Shown piece after piece: positions 8,043-15,343 of a stretch of 17,848 bases of DNA. The DNA is taken from positions 1-17,848 of the forward strand of contig CAKULV010000056.1 of NCBI GenBank assembly GCA_934667425.1. The letters run 5' to 3'. The notes below the pieces were generated by a model, which had not been told where the DNA came from, made no database searches, and saw only the letters and a program-made list of their open reading frames with translations. This DNA comes from an uncultured Kiritimatiellota bacterium. GTDB taxonomy: Bacteria; Verrucomicrobiota; Kiritimatiellia; RFP12; UBA1067. Position numbers and translations under genes: made by a program. Positions within the stretch are counted from its first letter, which is position 1, and the number at the start of each line of letters is the position of its first letter.

Positions 8043-8073
8043 TTGAAGCGTGAACGTCAAACTGTGGTATACT
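8043..8073 (+). promoter_or_regulatory. Putative extended -10 promoter of the beta-lactamase-family gene
   Basis: TGGTATACT contains TATACT at 8068-8073 preceded by TG-n, an extended -10 element. A weak -35 candidate TTGAAG is at 8043-8048 (19-bp spacing). The box ends 10 bp before the ATG at 8084, so the transcript would start about 3-4 nt before the start codon, and no ribosome binding site is present. Confidence 0.5.
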
Positions 8074-8083
8074 CCACGGCACT

Positions 8084-9298
8084 ATGAAAATGATTAAGAT
8101 CTTGTCTGTGGCGGCGCTTGCGCTCGCCGGATGCGTTTCCGTGAATTCTCCGAAGGAGTCGGGCACGAGCTATGTGGCTGATGCCATCGCCCCATGGGTC
8201 GAGAAGGACTCATTGCCGGGCGCAATCAGCATCCTGTACAACAATGGGGTCCAGGAGACCTCCTGCATTGGATACGCCAACATGGAGACGAAGCGCAAGA
8301 TCTCGCTTGATGACGTGTATATGCAGTGTTCCCAGACCAAGGGCTTCTGCGGCGTCACGGTGGCGGCGCTTGTCGAGGATGGCAGGCTCAACCTTGACGA
8401 TCCCGTATCGAAGTACCTCCCTGAATTCAAGGATCTCTGGGTGCTTGAATCGGATACGAATGGAGTAAGGCGTGTGGTAAAGGCCAAGAACGTGCTTACG
8501 GTGCGCATGGCGATGAACCACACAGGCGGGTTTGCCTTTGAGCTGCCGTCGTATACCTCGATGGGCGGCTGGTCGCGTCGCATGCCGCTCCGTTCGGTTG
8601 CGGCCGTCGCGGCGGCGATCCCCCTCAATTTCGAGCCCGGCACGAAGGTCCGCTACTCGAATGTCGGCATCGATATCGGCGCTGCCGTTGTCGAGGTCAT
8701 CACGAAGAAGCGTTGGGAGGACTTCCTCAAGGAGCGCGTCATCGATCCGCTGGGCATGGACAGCACCGGGTTCTGGCCCACGGACGAACAGCTCGACAGC
8801 CTGATAGAGATGTATCAGGTAAATGGCGACAAGAAGGCCAAATGGCGTCTCGACAACCCGTCGATGCAGCGTCCGTACAACGATGACCGCGTATTCGCGT
8901 CTGCCGGGGCCGGCATCTGGACGACTGCGCGTGACCAGCTTAAGTTCTACAAGATGCTCATGAATCTTGGCGTTGGAGACAATGGCGCGCGGATCCTGAA
9001 GGAGGAGACGGTGAAGTCCATCCTCGCGGTCTCTACGCGTCCTGACGGACTTGGCGGATACTCGCTTGGCCTGTCGGCGCCTGTGAAGGATGGGGAGGAC
9101 CAGTGGTTCGGCCACGGCGGCGCATGGGGGACGAATTGCATGGTCAACTGGCACAAGCGCCAGCTCAAGCTCTGGGTGGTGCAGGAGACCGGCGGTCCGC
9201 GTCCGTGGGATGCCGCGCGCGACAAGGCCCAGAACGAATTCTTCAAGACGGTGATCGACAACTCTGGCGCCAACGCCTACACCGGCCGCATGAATTGA
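8084..9298 (+). CDS. Beta-lactamase-family serine hydrolase, lipoprotein (class C / PBP-like fold)
   Basis: 404 residues. A lipoprotein signal ends in the lipobox LALAGC with Cys17 as the lipidation site, placing the mature protein on the periplasmic face of a membrane. The serine-hydrolase motifs are SxxK in QCSQTKG (Ser83, Lys86), YxN in RYSNVG (Tyr191, Asn193) and a third box FGHGGAWGT, HGG replacing KTG. This is the PF00144 family, which includes AmpC, D-Ala-D-Ala peptidases and many esterases; members with HxG at the third box are often esterases or peptidases rather than true beta-lactamases, so antibiotic resistance should not be assumed. ATG 8084 is followed in frame by a second ATG at 8090; neither has a Shine-Dalgarno sequence. 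rlmN follows after 39 bp. Confidence 0.87.
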   Translation: MKMIKILSVAALALAGCVSVNSPKESGTSYVADAIAPWVEKDSLPGAISILYNNGVQETSCIGYANMETKRKISLDDVYMQCSQTKGFCGVTVAALVEDGRLNLDDPVSKYLPEFKDLWVLESDTNGVRRVVKAKNVLTVRMAMNHTGGFAFELPSYTSMGGWSRRMPLRSVAAVAAAIPLNFEPGTKVRYSNVGIDIGAAVVEVITKKRWEDFLKERVIDPLGMDSTGFWPTDEQLDSLIEMYQVNGDKKAKWRLDNPSMQRPYNDDRVFASAGAGIWTTARDQLKFYKMLMNLGVGDNGARILKEETVKSILAVSTRPDGLGGYSLGLSAPVKDGEDQWFGHGGAWGTNCMVNWHKRQLKLWVVQETGGPRPWDAARDKAQNEFFKTVIDNSGANAYTGRMN

Positions 9299-9337
9299 GG
9301 CCTGTAGTGGCATTTCCGGGACGGACTGGAGCATTGA

Positions 9338-10471
9338 ATGACCGATAGCGCCGAACGTTCGCAGCCATCGGCAAGCCGCGTCACGCCGGCCTGGTCGGTC
9401 CTCCCGGACGAATGGAAGGCCATGCTCAAGGAGCGAGGCCTCAGGGCGTTCCGCGCAGACCAGATACTGCAGTCGCTCTATCGCGACTACATAACGGACT
9501 GGGATCAGGCCACGACGCTCCCGAAGGATTTCCGCGCCACGCTGAAGGATGGGTTCCCGATCATTCCCGCAGAGGAGGTCGCCTGCGACACGTCTCCGGA
9601 CGGGACGAAGAAGCTCCTCCTGAAAATGGGGGACGGAGAACTTGTCGAGACGGTTGTCATACCCGTGTTCGGCAAGGGCGGAAACGGCGAGCGCGAGACT
9701 GTGCGCCTTACGCAGTGCGTATCCACGCAGGTCGGGTGCGCCATGGGGTGCGCATTCTGCGCAAGCGGTTCAAAGGGCCTCGTGCGGTCTCTGCGCTCGG
9801 ACGAGATAGTCGCCGAGGTGATGGCCGCCCGGAAGTACGGCACTCTTACCAACCTTGTAGTCATGGGGATGGGCGAGCCGTTCGCGAACTATGACGAGAC
9901 GATGCGCGCGCTCAGGATCATAAACGCCGGAAGGGGGCCGAACCTCGGCGCCCGCCACATCACGCTCTCCACGTGCGGCGTGGTGCCTGGCTTCTCCCGT
10001 CTGGCGAACGAGGGCTTGCAGTTCGAGCTTTCGGTGTCGCTCCACGCCCCAGACGACGAGCTCCGGAACGAGCTCATGCCGATCAACCGCCGCTGGCCGC
10101 TTGCCGAACTTATGGCGGCGTGCAGGGAATATACGCTCAAGACGAAGAGGATCATAACTTTTGAATACACGGTGATAAGCGGCGTGAACGATTCCCGCGC
10201 CTGCGCGGAAGCCCTTGCGCGGCGGGTCCGGGAAGTCCCGATGGCCAAGGTGAACCTGATCCCGCTGTCCCCCGTAGACCATAGGCCGGACTTCAGGACG
10301 CCGTCGGAATCGACGATGATGATGTTCCTCGATGTGCTGATGAAGAACCACGTGCAGACCATGATCCGCCGCTCTCGCGGCAAGGAGAGCCAGGCGGCGT
10401 GCGGACAGCTCCGTTTGCGCACGATGCCAACGCAGGAACCCGCTTCACGTGCGCCTGGGCCCAATGCATGA
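9338..10471 (+). CDS. rlmN: Dual-specificity 23S rRNA A2503 / tRNA A37 C2-methyltransferase RlmN
   Basis: 377 residues, typical of RlmN. This radical SAM enzyme methylates C2 of A2503 in 23S rRNA (and A37 in some tRNAs in E. coli), affecting peptidyl-transferase function and decoding. The [4Fe-4S] cluster motif is CAMGCAFC (Cys134, Cys138, Cys141). The two catalytic Cys are present: Cys127, seven residues before the cluster as in E. coli, and Cys355 in SQAACGQL. Other conserved blocks are NLVVMGMGEPFANYD (172-186), RHITLSTCGVVPG (206-218) and LSVSLHAPDDELRNELMPIN (231-250). The start has TGGAG at 9327-9331, six bases upstream. The stop overlaps the next start as ATGA. Identification is firm. 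Confidence 0.95.
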   Translation: MTDSAERSQPSASRVTPAWSVLPDEWKAMLKERGLRAFRADQILQSLYRDYITDWDQATTLPKDFRATLKDGFPIIPAEEVACDTSPDGTKKLLLKMGDGELVETVVIPVFGKGGNGERETVRLTQCVSTQVGCAMGCAFCASGSKGLVRSLRSDEIVAEVMAARKYGTLTNLVVMGMGEPFANYDETMRALRIINAGRGPNLGARHITLSTCGVVPGFSRLANEGLQFELSVSLHAPDDELRNELMPINRRWPLAELMAACREYTLKTKRIITFEYTVISGVNDSRACAEALARRVREVPMAKVNLIPLSPVDHRPDFRTPSESTMMMFLDVLMKNHVQTMIRRSRGKESQAACGQLRLRTMPTQEPASRAPGPNA

Positions 10472-11604
10472 GAGTGTGGATCGTAAATCCTTTCGACAAT
10501 CTGCCGGATGAGGGATACCGTCCCCAGCGGTACTGGATGATGTCGGAGGCGTTCGCACGGGCCGGACATGAGGTGACGTTCTGGACGCAGGACTGGAGCC
10601 ACGCGAAAAAGGCCCGCCGGACTGTCCGGCAGGATTCCGGAGACGGCTTCAATGTAAGGGGGGTGCACGTGCCGGGCTACGGACGCAACATCTGCCTGCG
10701 CCGGATATGGAGCCACTGGCGGTTCTCCGGGAATTGGCTTGCGGCGGCGTTGCGCGAAGAGGTCCCGGACCTGATCGTGGTGTCGAGCCCCCCGCTGTTC
10801 ACAGGTCGCGCAGTGCGAAAATTCTGTGTCCGAACAGGAGCAAGGTACATCGTCGACATAATGGACGCCTGGCCAGAGACGTTCGAGAGGGTGCTTCCGC
10901 GCTGGACGCTCGGCTGGGCGCGCGGCATCGCGAGGGAAAACTATTGCGGTGCGGCCGGGGTGACGGCGGTGGCGCAGCGTTATGTGGATCTTGCGAGATC
11001 CTATGGCGCGAAATGCCCGATGCGCCTTTTCTACCACGGCATCGCGCTCGCGCACGAATGCCATCGGATGCGAGCCGCAGACGTATCCGACGCCGCGTCC
11101 AAACCGATCCGCATTGCCTACATAGGCAACATGAGCCTCAGCTACGACCTTGCCACTGCGGTCGATGCCGTAAGGTCGGATTGCGGACTGTCGCTTGATT
11201 TGGCGGGGGCGGGTCCGGACGAGGAATCCTTGCGCAGACGGGCGGCGGGGTGCGACCGCATCCGATTCCACGGATACCTCAACGATGTGGAGCTTAGGGC
11301 GATGCTGGAGTCGGCTGATGTCGGGTTGGTGCCGATGTTCGACGCTTCTTGCGTGGGTGTGCCGTACAAGCTTGCGGACTACGTGGCGGCGGGGCTTCCC
11401 GTAGCAAGTTCCCTCCACGGAGAAACGGAGGAATTGCTTTTGAGGCATGACGCTGGCGTGACGTATCCCGCCGGGGAGCCCGAAGCCATGCGCAGGGCAG
11501 TCCGCCTCGCTTTGGGCAAGGGGAATGGGGCGCTGGGGCTGTCCAGACTGTTTGACGCCCCCGCGCTCTACAAAGGGTATGTGGAGTTTGCGGCGGCGTT
11601 GTGA
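10468..11604 (+). CDS. GT4-type glycosyltransferase (GT-B fold)
   Basis: 378 residues from the ATG at 10468, which overlaps the rlmN stop as ATGA; the frame is open 69 bp further upstream, but that part lies inside rlmN. The N-terminal acceptor domain begins MRVWIVNPFDNLPDEG and contains SSPPLFTG (106-113) and DIMDAWPETFE (130-140), like WbuB-type sugar transferases. The C-terminal donor domain has IRIAYIGNMSLSYDLATAVD (215-234), LAGAGPDEESL (245-255), RIRFHGYLNDVELRAML (264-280) and the nucleotide-sugar site GVPYKLADYVAAGLPV (297-312). The E-x7-E motif of classical GT4 enzymes is not intact: Lys-Leu-Ala-Asp occupies the first Glu region. It probably transfers a sugar in O-antigen, exopolysaccharide or glycolipid synthesis at the inner membrane; donor and acceptor are unknown. 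It is an isolated glycosyltransferase rather than part of a full polysaccharide locus. Confidence 0.85.
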   Translation: MRVWIVNPFDNLPDEGYRPQRYWMMSEAFARAGHEVTFWTQDWSHAKKARRTVRQDSGDGFNVRGVHVPGYGRNICLRRIWSHWRFSGNWLAAALREEVPDLIVVSSPPLFTGRAVRKFCVRTGARYIVDIMDAWPETFERVLPRWTLGWARGIARENYCGAAGVTAVAQRYVDLARSYGAKCPMRLFYHGIALAHECHRMRAADVSDAASKPIRIAYIGNMSLSYDLATAVDAVRSDCGLSLDLAGAGPDEESLRRRAAGCDRIRFHGYLNDVELRAMLESADVGLVPMFDASCVGVPYKLADYVAAGLPVASSLHGETEELLLRHDAGVTYPAGEPEAMRRAVRLALGKGNGALGLSRLFDAPALYKGYVEFAAAL

Positions 11605-11610
11605 TAGAAT
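11602..11610 (+). promoter_or_regulatory. Putative extended -10 promoter upstream of the DUF481 gene
   Basis: TGATAGAAT (11602-11610) reads as TG-n-TAGAAT, an extended -10, overlapping the stop codon of the glycosyltransferase gene. No good -35 is visible. The expected start near 11617 leaves a short leader with AAAGGAG at 11626-11632, six bases before the ATG at 11639. It suggests the outer-membrane protein can be expressed separately from rlmN and the glycosyltransferase. Confidence 0.4.
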
Positions 11611-11638
11611 ATCTTCATTTGCAACAAAGGAGTTGAGG

Positions 11639-12652
11639 ATGAAACGTTTCACAGCGCTCATGGGCGCGCTTTACATTGGGATGGCGGCTTTCGCCGATGT
11701 GATCGTCATGAAGTCCGGAGCCAGGTTCACCGGTACCGTGAAGCACATTGAGGGCGGAACCATCGACTTTGCGTCCGAAGACGTTGGCGACATCAAGATA
11801 AAACAGGCGAATGTGGTGTCGATGGCCACGGATGCCGCCAAGCCGGTGGAGTTCACCGACAAGCGCATCGAGACTGGCGTGATAGCGCGTGGCGAGGGTG
11901 GATTCACGCTTGACGGCAAGCCTCTGGACATGGGCAGCGTGAAATCCGTAGCGCCGAAGGCCGAAACGTGGCACGGCAGCGTAAACGTTTCGGCCACGGC
12001 GGCAAGGGGGAACTCCGTTTCGGAGTCCGTGTCGGCACTTGCCGCGGTCTCGCGCCGGTGGGAGAAGGATCGCTTTGGCGGATCCCTCTCGTACAATTTT
12101 GCGCAGTCTGGCGACAGCAGGGAGGATAAGCAGAAGACGGCGAACCGTTTCGAGCTTCAGGCCCAGGAAGACCATTTCTGGTCTTCCATGCTGTACGGCT
12201 ACGTAAGCGGCAACTACGAGTACGACAGCATCATGAACCTCGACTACCGCTATCGTCTGGGCGCGGGCCTCGGCGTCCAGTGGCTTGACGGACGGGTGTT
12301 CGACAATCTCGGCAAATGGAGCTTCAGCCAGGAGGTCGGTCTCACGTGGGTTAACGAGAGGTTCGAGTCTTCGCTTGACGACAGCTATGCGGCTTTCAGC
12401 TATGCCCACCACCTCATATGGGATCCGAGTTGGATAGACGGCTTCAATTTCACCCACAACCTCGTGTATCTGCCCGAGCTCAGCGAGTGGCAGGACAACT
12501 ACCTGATAGACAGCGATGTCGGCTTTACGTATGCGTTCAGGGCGAATTGGCAGCTGTACGGACGGATCGAGTGGGACTACAAGAGCAAGGTTGGCGCCGG
12601 CACGAAGCATTCCGACCTGCGGTATTCGCTCGGCGTGGGATACAAGTGGTGA
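11639..12652 (+). CDS. DUF481 (YdiY-like) outer-membrane beta-barrel protein
   Basis: 337 residues from the ATG at 11639, chosen for the AAAGGAG at 11626-11632 and the signal peptide that follows (MKRFTALMGALYIGMAAFA, cleavage before DV). The mature N-terminal part (20-115) reads as small beta-repeats (VIVMKSGARFTGTVKHIEGG, then DVGDIKIKQANV) like the SH3-like N-terminal region found before DUF481. From ~118 (WHGSVNVSATAARGNSVSES) amphipathic strands with alternating aromatics run to the C-terminus. The last residues SLGVGYKW end in Trp, compatible with a BAM recognition signal. It is predicted to fold in the outer membrane; the function of DUF481 proteins is not established. The next gene follows after 43 bp. 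Confidence 0.85.
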   Translation: MKRFTALMGALYIGMAAFADVIVMKSGARFTGTVKHIEGGTIDFASEDVGDIKIKQANVVSMATDAAKPVEFTDKRIETGVIARGEGGFTLDGKPLDMGSVKSVAPKAETWHGSVNVSATAARGNSVSESVSALAAVSRRWEKDRFGGSLSYNFAQSGDSREDKQKTANRFELQAQEDHFWSSMLYGYVSGNYEYDSIMNLDYRYRLGAGLGVQWLDGRVFDNLGKWSFSQEVGLTWVNERFESSLDDSYAAFSYAHHLIWDPSWIDGFNFTHNLVYLPELSEWQDNYLIDSDVGFTYAFRANWQLYGRIEWDYKSKVGAGTKHSDLRYSLGVGYKW

Positions 12653-12695
12653 TCGGACGGCCCGCGCCATGTCTTGCGCATAACGGGAATATGGA

Positions 12696-14189
12696 ATGAG
12701 AGTCGCAATCTGCTATCCGCCGCTGCCGAGTGAAAAGGGGGTGCCGCTTCTATCCCAGAACCGGCAGTTCCAGTGGTTTTCCCGTCCGACGTACATATTC
12801 CCGGTAGTCCCGGCGACTGCCGCCACGATGCTCAAGAATGCCGGGCACGACGTTCTATGGCTTGACGGGATCGCCGAGGAGCTGTCGCCCGGGGAATGCG
12901 AAAAGAGGCTCGCGGAGTTCCGTCCGGACTACGTGGTGGTTGAGACGAAGACGCCGGTCGTGAAGCGGCATTGGCGGTGGATCGAGCGGCAGAGGCAGAC
13001 GGCCGCCGCCCGTTCTGACGGTACGTTGCCCCGCTATGTGCTCGTGGGCGACCATGTTACCGCAATGCCAGACGAATCGATGGAGAAATGTCCGGTCGAT
13101 TTCATCCTTACGGGCGGCGATTGGGATTTCCTGCTGATGAACCTCGTCGAGTCCGGCGGCGACGCTTCAATGTACGAACCGGGCATCTGGTACAGGGCCG
13201 AGGGCGGCATCGTGCGCAATACTGGGCGGTTTCAGCTCAACCATGACCTCAACAAGGCGCCTTGGATAGACCGGGACCTGTGCAAATGGCGGCTATATGC
13301 GGAGAAGAACGGCAATTTCCGCCGTACGCCCGGAACGTACATAATGTCCGGCCGGGACTGCTGGCACGCGAAGTGCACATTCTGCAGCTGGACGACGCTC
13401 TATCCAACGTACCGCACACGCGATCCTCGCGATGTCGTGGACGAGATCGAACACCTCGTGCGGGATTTTGGCGTGAAGGAGATCATGGACGATTCGGGTT
13501 CATTCCCGGTCGGCGGGTTCCTGAAGACGTTCTGTGACGAAATGGTTCGGCGCGGACTGAACAGGAAGGTGCGCATTGACTGCAACATGCGCTTTGGAAG
13601 GCTTGCGGCCGATGATTACCGCATGATGCGCAAGGCCGGGTTCCGTCTGGTGCTGTTTGGCGTGGAGTCCGCCAACCAGTATACGCTCGACAGGTTCGTC
13701 AAGGCGCTCAAGGTCTCGGATGTCGAAGAGGGCGCCCGCTGGGCGAGTGAGGCCGGCTTGGACGTGCATCTCACATTCATGTTCGGACACGCCTGGGAGG
13801 GCAGGGCCGAGATCGCAAACACCGTCGCCCTTGCCAGGAAGATGCTTGCCAAGGGGTGGGCCTCCACGCTGCAATGCACGCTCACGATCCCATATCCAGG
13901 CACTCCGCTATTCAGGGAGCTGAAGGAGTCCGGCGGACTGGCCACCCTCGACTGGGACGAGTACGACATGCGCCGCGCAATCACCCGTACGCCGCACGCG
14001 AGCGAGGATGAGATCAAGCGCGCCATCCGCGACGTCTATCGCGGCTTCCTCCAGCCGGCGGCGCTTTGGCACAGGCTCACGTCCACGAGGACGCTTTTCG
14101 ATTTCTCGTTCTACTATCGCGGCATACGCTCCCTTGTGGGGCATCTGCTCGACTTCGGCGACGGCAAGGCAAAGGAGAAAGTGAAATGA
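12696..14189 (+). CDS. B12-binding-domain radical SAM protein with CX4CX2C cluster motif
   Basis: 497 residues. Residues 1-150 form a cobalamin-binding-like Rossmann domain (MRVAICYPPLPS; VVPATAATMLKNAGHDVLWL; YVLVGDHVTAMPDESM). The radical SAM core starts near 210; its cluster Cys lie in GRDCWHAKCTFCSW (Cys222, Cys227, Cys230), which is CX4CX2C rather than the usual CX3CX2C. Downstream core blocks include EIMDDSGSFPVGGF (262-275), FRLVLFGVESANQYTLDRF (~317-335) and LTIPYPGTPLF. Known relatives carry out methylations, ring contractions or C-C bond formation in lipids and natural products; the substrate here is unknown. The start has only a weak GGAA-type ribosome binding site. The stop overlaps the next gene as ATGA. 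The family is secure, the specific reaction open. Confidence 0.85.
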   Translation: MRVAICYPPLPSEKGVPLLSQNRQFQWFSRPTYIFPVVPATAATMLKNAGHDVLWLDGIAEELSPGECEKRLAEFRPDYVVVETKTPVVKRHWRWIERQRQTAAARSDGTLPRYVLVGDHVTAMPDESMEKCPVDFILTGGDWDFLLMNLVESGGDASMYEPGIWYRAEGGIVRNTGRFQLNHDLNKAPWIDRDLCKWRLYAEKNGNFRRTPGTYIMSGRDCWHAKCTFCSWTTLYPTYRTRDPRDVVDEIEHLVRDFGVKEIMDDSGSFPVGGFLKTFCDEMVRRGLNRKVRIDCNMRFGRLAADDYRMMRKAGFRLVLFGVESANQYTLDRFVKALKVSDVEEGARWASEAGLDVHLTFMFGHAWEGRAEIANTVALARKMLAKGWASTLQCTLTIPYPGTPLFRELKESGGLATLDWDEYDMRRAITRTPHASEDEIKRAIRDVYRGFLQPAALWHRLTSTRTLFDFSFYYRGIRSLVGHLLDFGDGKAKEKVK

Positions 14190-15328
14190 TCGATCTCAGC
14201 GAACGGCAGAAGGTGTGGGCGGCGGCGGCGATTACGTCCCTCGCCGCCATGGTCGTACTGTCCTTTGTGCTCGGCATCGGATGGATTGTGCTCAAGGTAC
14301 TGCACCTTGCCGCCCCCGCACTGATCCCCGTGATAGCGGGACTGTTCCTTGCGATGTTCTTCAAGCCGTATTACGGGTGGTTCCTGAAGCGGTTGCACAA
14401 CCCCACGCTTTCGTTCGTCGCCATGTCGCTTTCGGTGATGCTTCCCGCCGGCGTCGTGCTGTGGTGCGCCGGTTCCCTGCTGATGGAGCAGACCGTTGCG
14501 TTCATGTCCGCCGCGCCGACGATAGTGACCCGTGCAAGCGCATGGGTGCAGACGAACCATCCGGGGGTGCATGAGGGGCTGGCCAGGATAGGCGCCCCGG
14601 ACTCTACTCTCCTTTTCTTCACTGATCCCGTGAAGTTCTCCCACGACATGTTTTCCCTGCTCGGCGAACAGTATGGCGGACAGGCGGTAAAGATGAGCTT
14701 CGGTCTCGTAAAGTACCTTCTTGGGATCATAAGCTGGCTTGTGGCGGCGATCTTCTTCGTGTATTTCCTCATGAAGCCGGAGTTGCGCGGGGAGGACTGC
14801 GTCCGGCAGATGCCGTTCCTGAAGGATGGGACTCGCGAGTTTGTCGCGGCGCAGATCAACGCATTCATCGACATAATCGTCTCGTTCTTCCAGAGGCAGT
14901 CGGTAATCTGCCTCATCGAGGGCTGCCTGTACGGTCTCGGATTTGTGCTCGTCGGCCTGCCTTACGGCTTCCTGATCGGGTTTGCGCTTGGCGTGGTGAA
15001 TCTGGTGCCGCTGCTCGGCACGGTGGTGTTCCTTCCGATAGCGCTGCTCCTCGCGTTCTTTGGCGATGGCGGGAGTGTGCTGCGTCTTGTCGGCGTATCC
15101 TGCGTATGGGCCGCCGGACAGTTTGCGGATGGCTACGCGATCACCCCGCTGATACAGGGCAAGCGCACCGGGCTCGGGTTTGCGGGCGTGATCTTCTCGT
15201 TCATCTTCTGGGGGGCGATCTTCGGGTCCCTGCTCGGACTTCTGCTTGCGATTCCGCTTTCCGCATTCTGTCTCGTCCTCTGGCGCGCAGTAAGGGAACG
15301 CTGGATAAACGGACATGGTGTGATATGA
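14186..15328 (+). CDS. AI-2E family transporter (PF01594-type membrane protein)
   Basis: 380 residues from the ATG at 14186, which overlaps the radical SAM stop as ATGA, with AAAGGAGA at 14171-14178 as ribosome binding site; a longer upstream frame is inside the radical SAM gene. About eight hydrophobic segments are visible: paired helices at ~15-65, a hairpin near 75-100, a central soluble stretch (~105-170), then helices from ~175. The C-terminal signature includes LPYGFLIGFALGVVNLVPLLGTVVFLPIALLLAFF and DGYAITPLIQGKRTGL, characteristic of this family once read in its pieces. Members export or exchange small molecules or Na+/H+; the autoinducer-2 name comes from one E. coli member and should not be taken as the substrate. 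Expression is probably coupled to the radical SAM gene. Confidence 0.88.
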   Translation: MIDLSERQKVWAAAAITSLAAMVVLSFVLGIGWIVLKVLHLAAPALIPVIAGLFLAMFFKPYYGWFLKRLHNPTLSFVAMSLSVMLPAGVVLWCAGSLLMEQTVAFMSAAPTIVTRASAWVQTNHPGVHEGLARIGAPDSTLLFFTDPVKFSHDMFSLLGEQYGGQAVKMSFGLVKYLLGIISWLVAAIFFVYFLMKPELRGEDCVRQMPFLKDGTREFVAAQINAFIDIIVSFFQRQSVICLIEGCLYGLGFVLVGLPYGFLIGFALGVVNLVPLLGTVVFLPIALLLAFFGDGGSVLRLVGVSCVWAAGQFADGYAITPLIQGKRTGLGFAGVIFSFIFWGAIFGSLLGLLLAIPLSAFCLVLWRAVRERWINGHGVI

Positions 15329-15343
15329 AGCCTGGAGAACCAT

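Larger units (their letters stand above)
7804..8083. other. Intergenic region between divergent genes: AT-rich promoter, tandem repeat, hairpin
   Basis: 280 bp without a supported gene. It holds, left to right, the AT-rich promoter of the minus-strand ATPase (7814-7846), a 23-bp tandem repeat (7847-7908), a perfect 20-bp hairpin (7919-7961), about 80 bp with no recognised element, and the promoter of the plus-strand lipoprotein gene (8043-8073). Short frames crossing it are low-complexity translations of the repeat and are not credible genes. Confidence 0.7.

Noticed and set aside
8084..9298. Antibiotic-resistance beta-lactamase
   Set aside because: SxxK and YxN are present, but the third box is HGG and the family includes many esterases and peptidases; resistance cannot be claimed from sequence.
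9889..11661. 590-codon minus-strand frame opposite rlmN and the glycosyltransferase
   Set aside because: Long only because of high GC. It spans two genes with conserved motifs and shows no domain.
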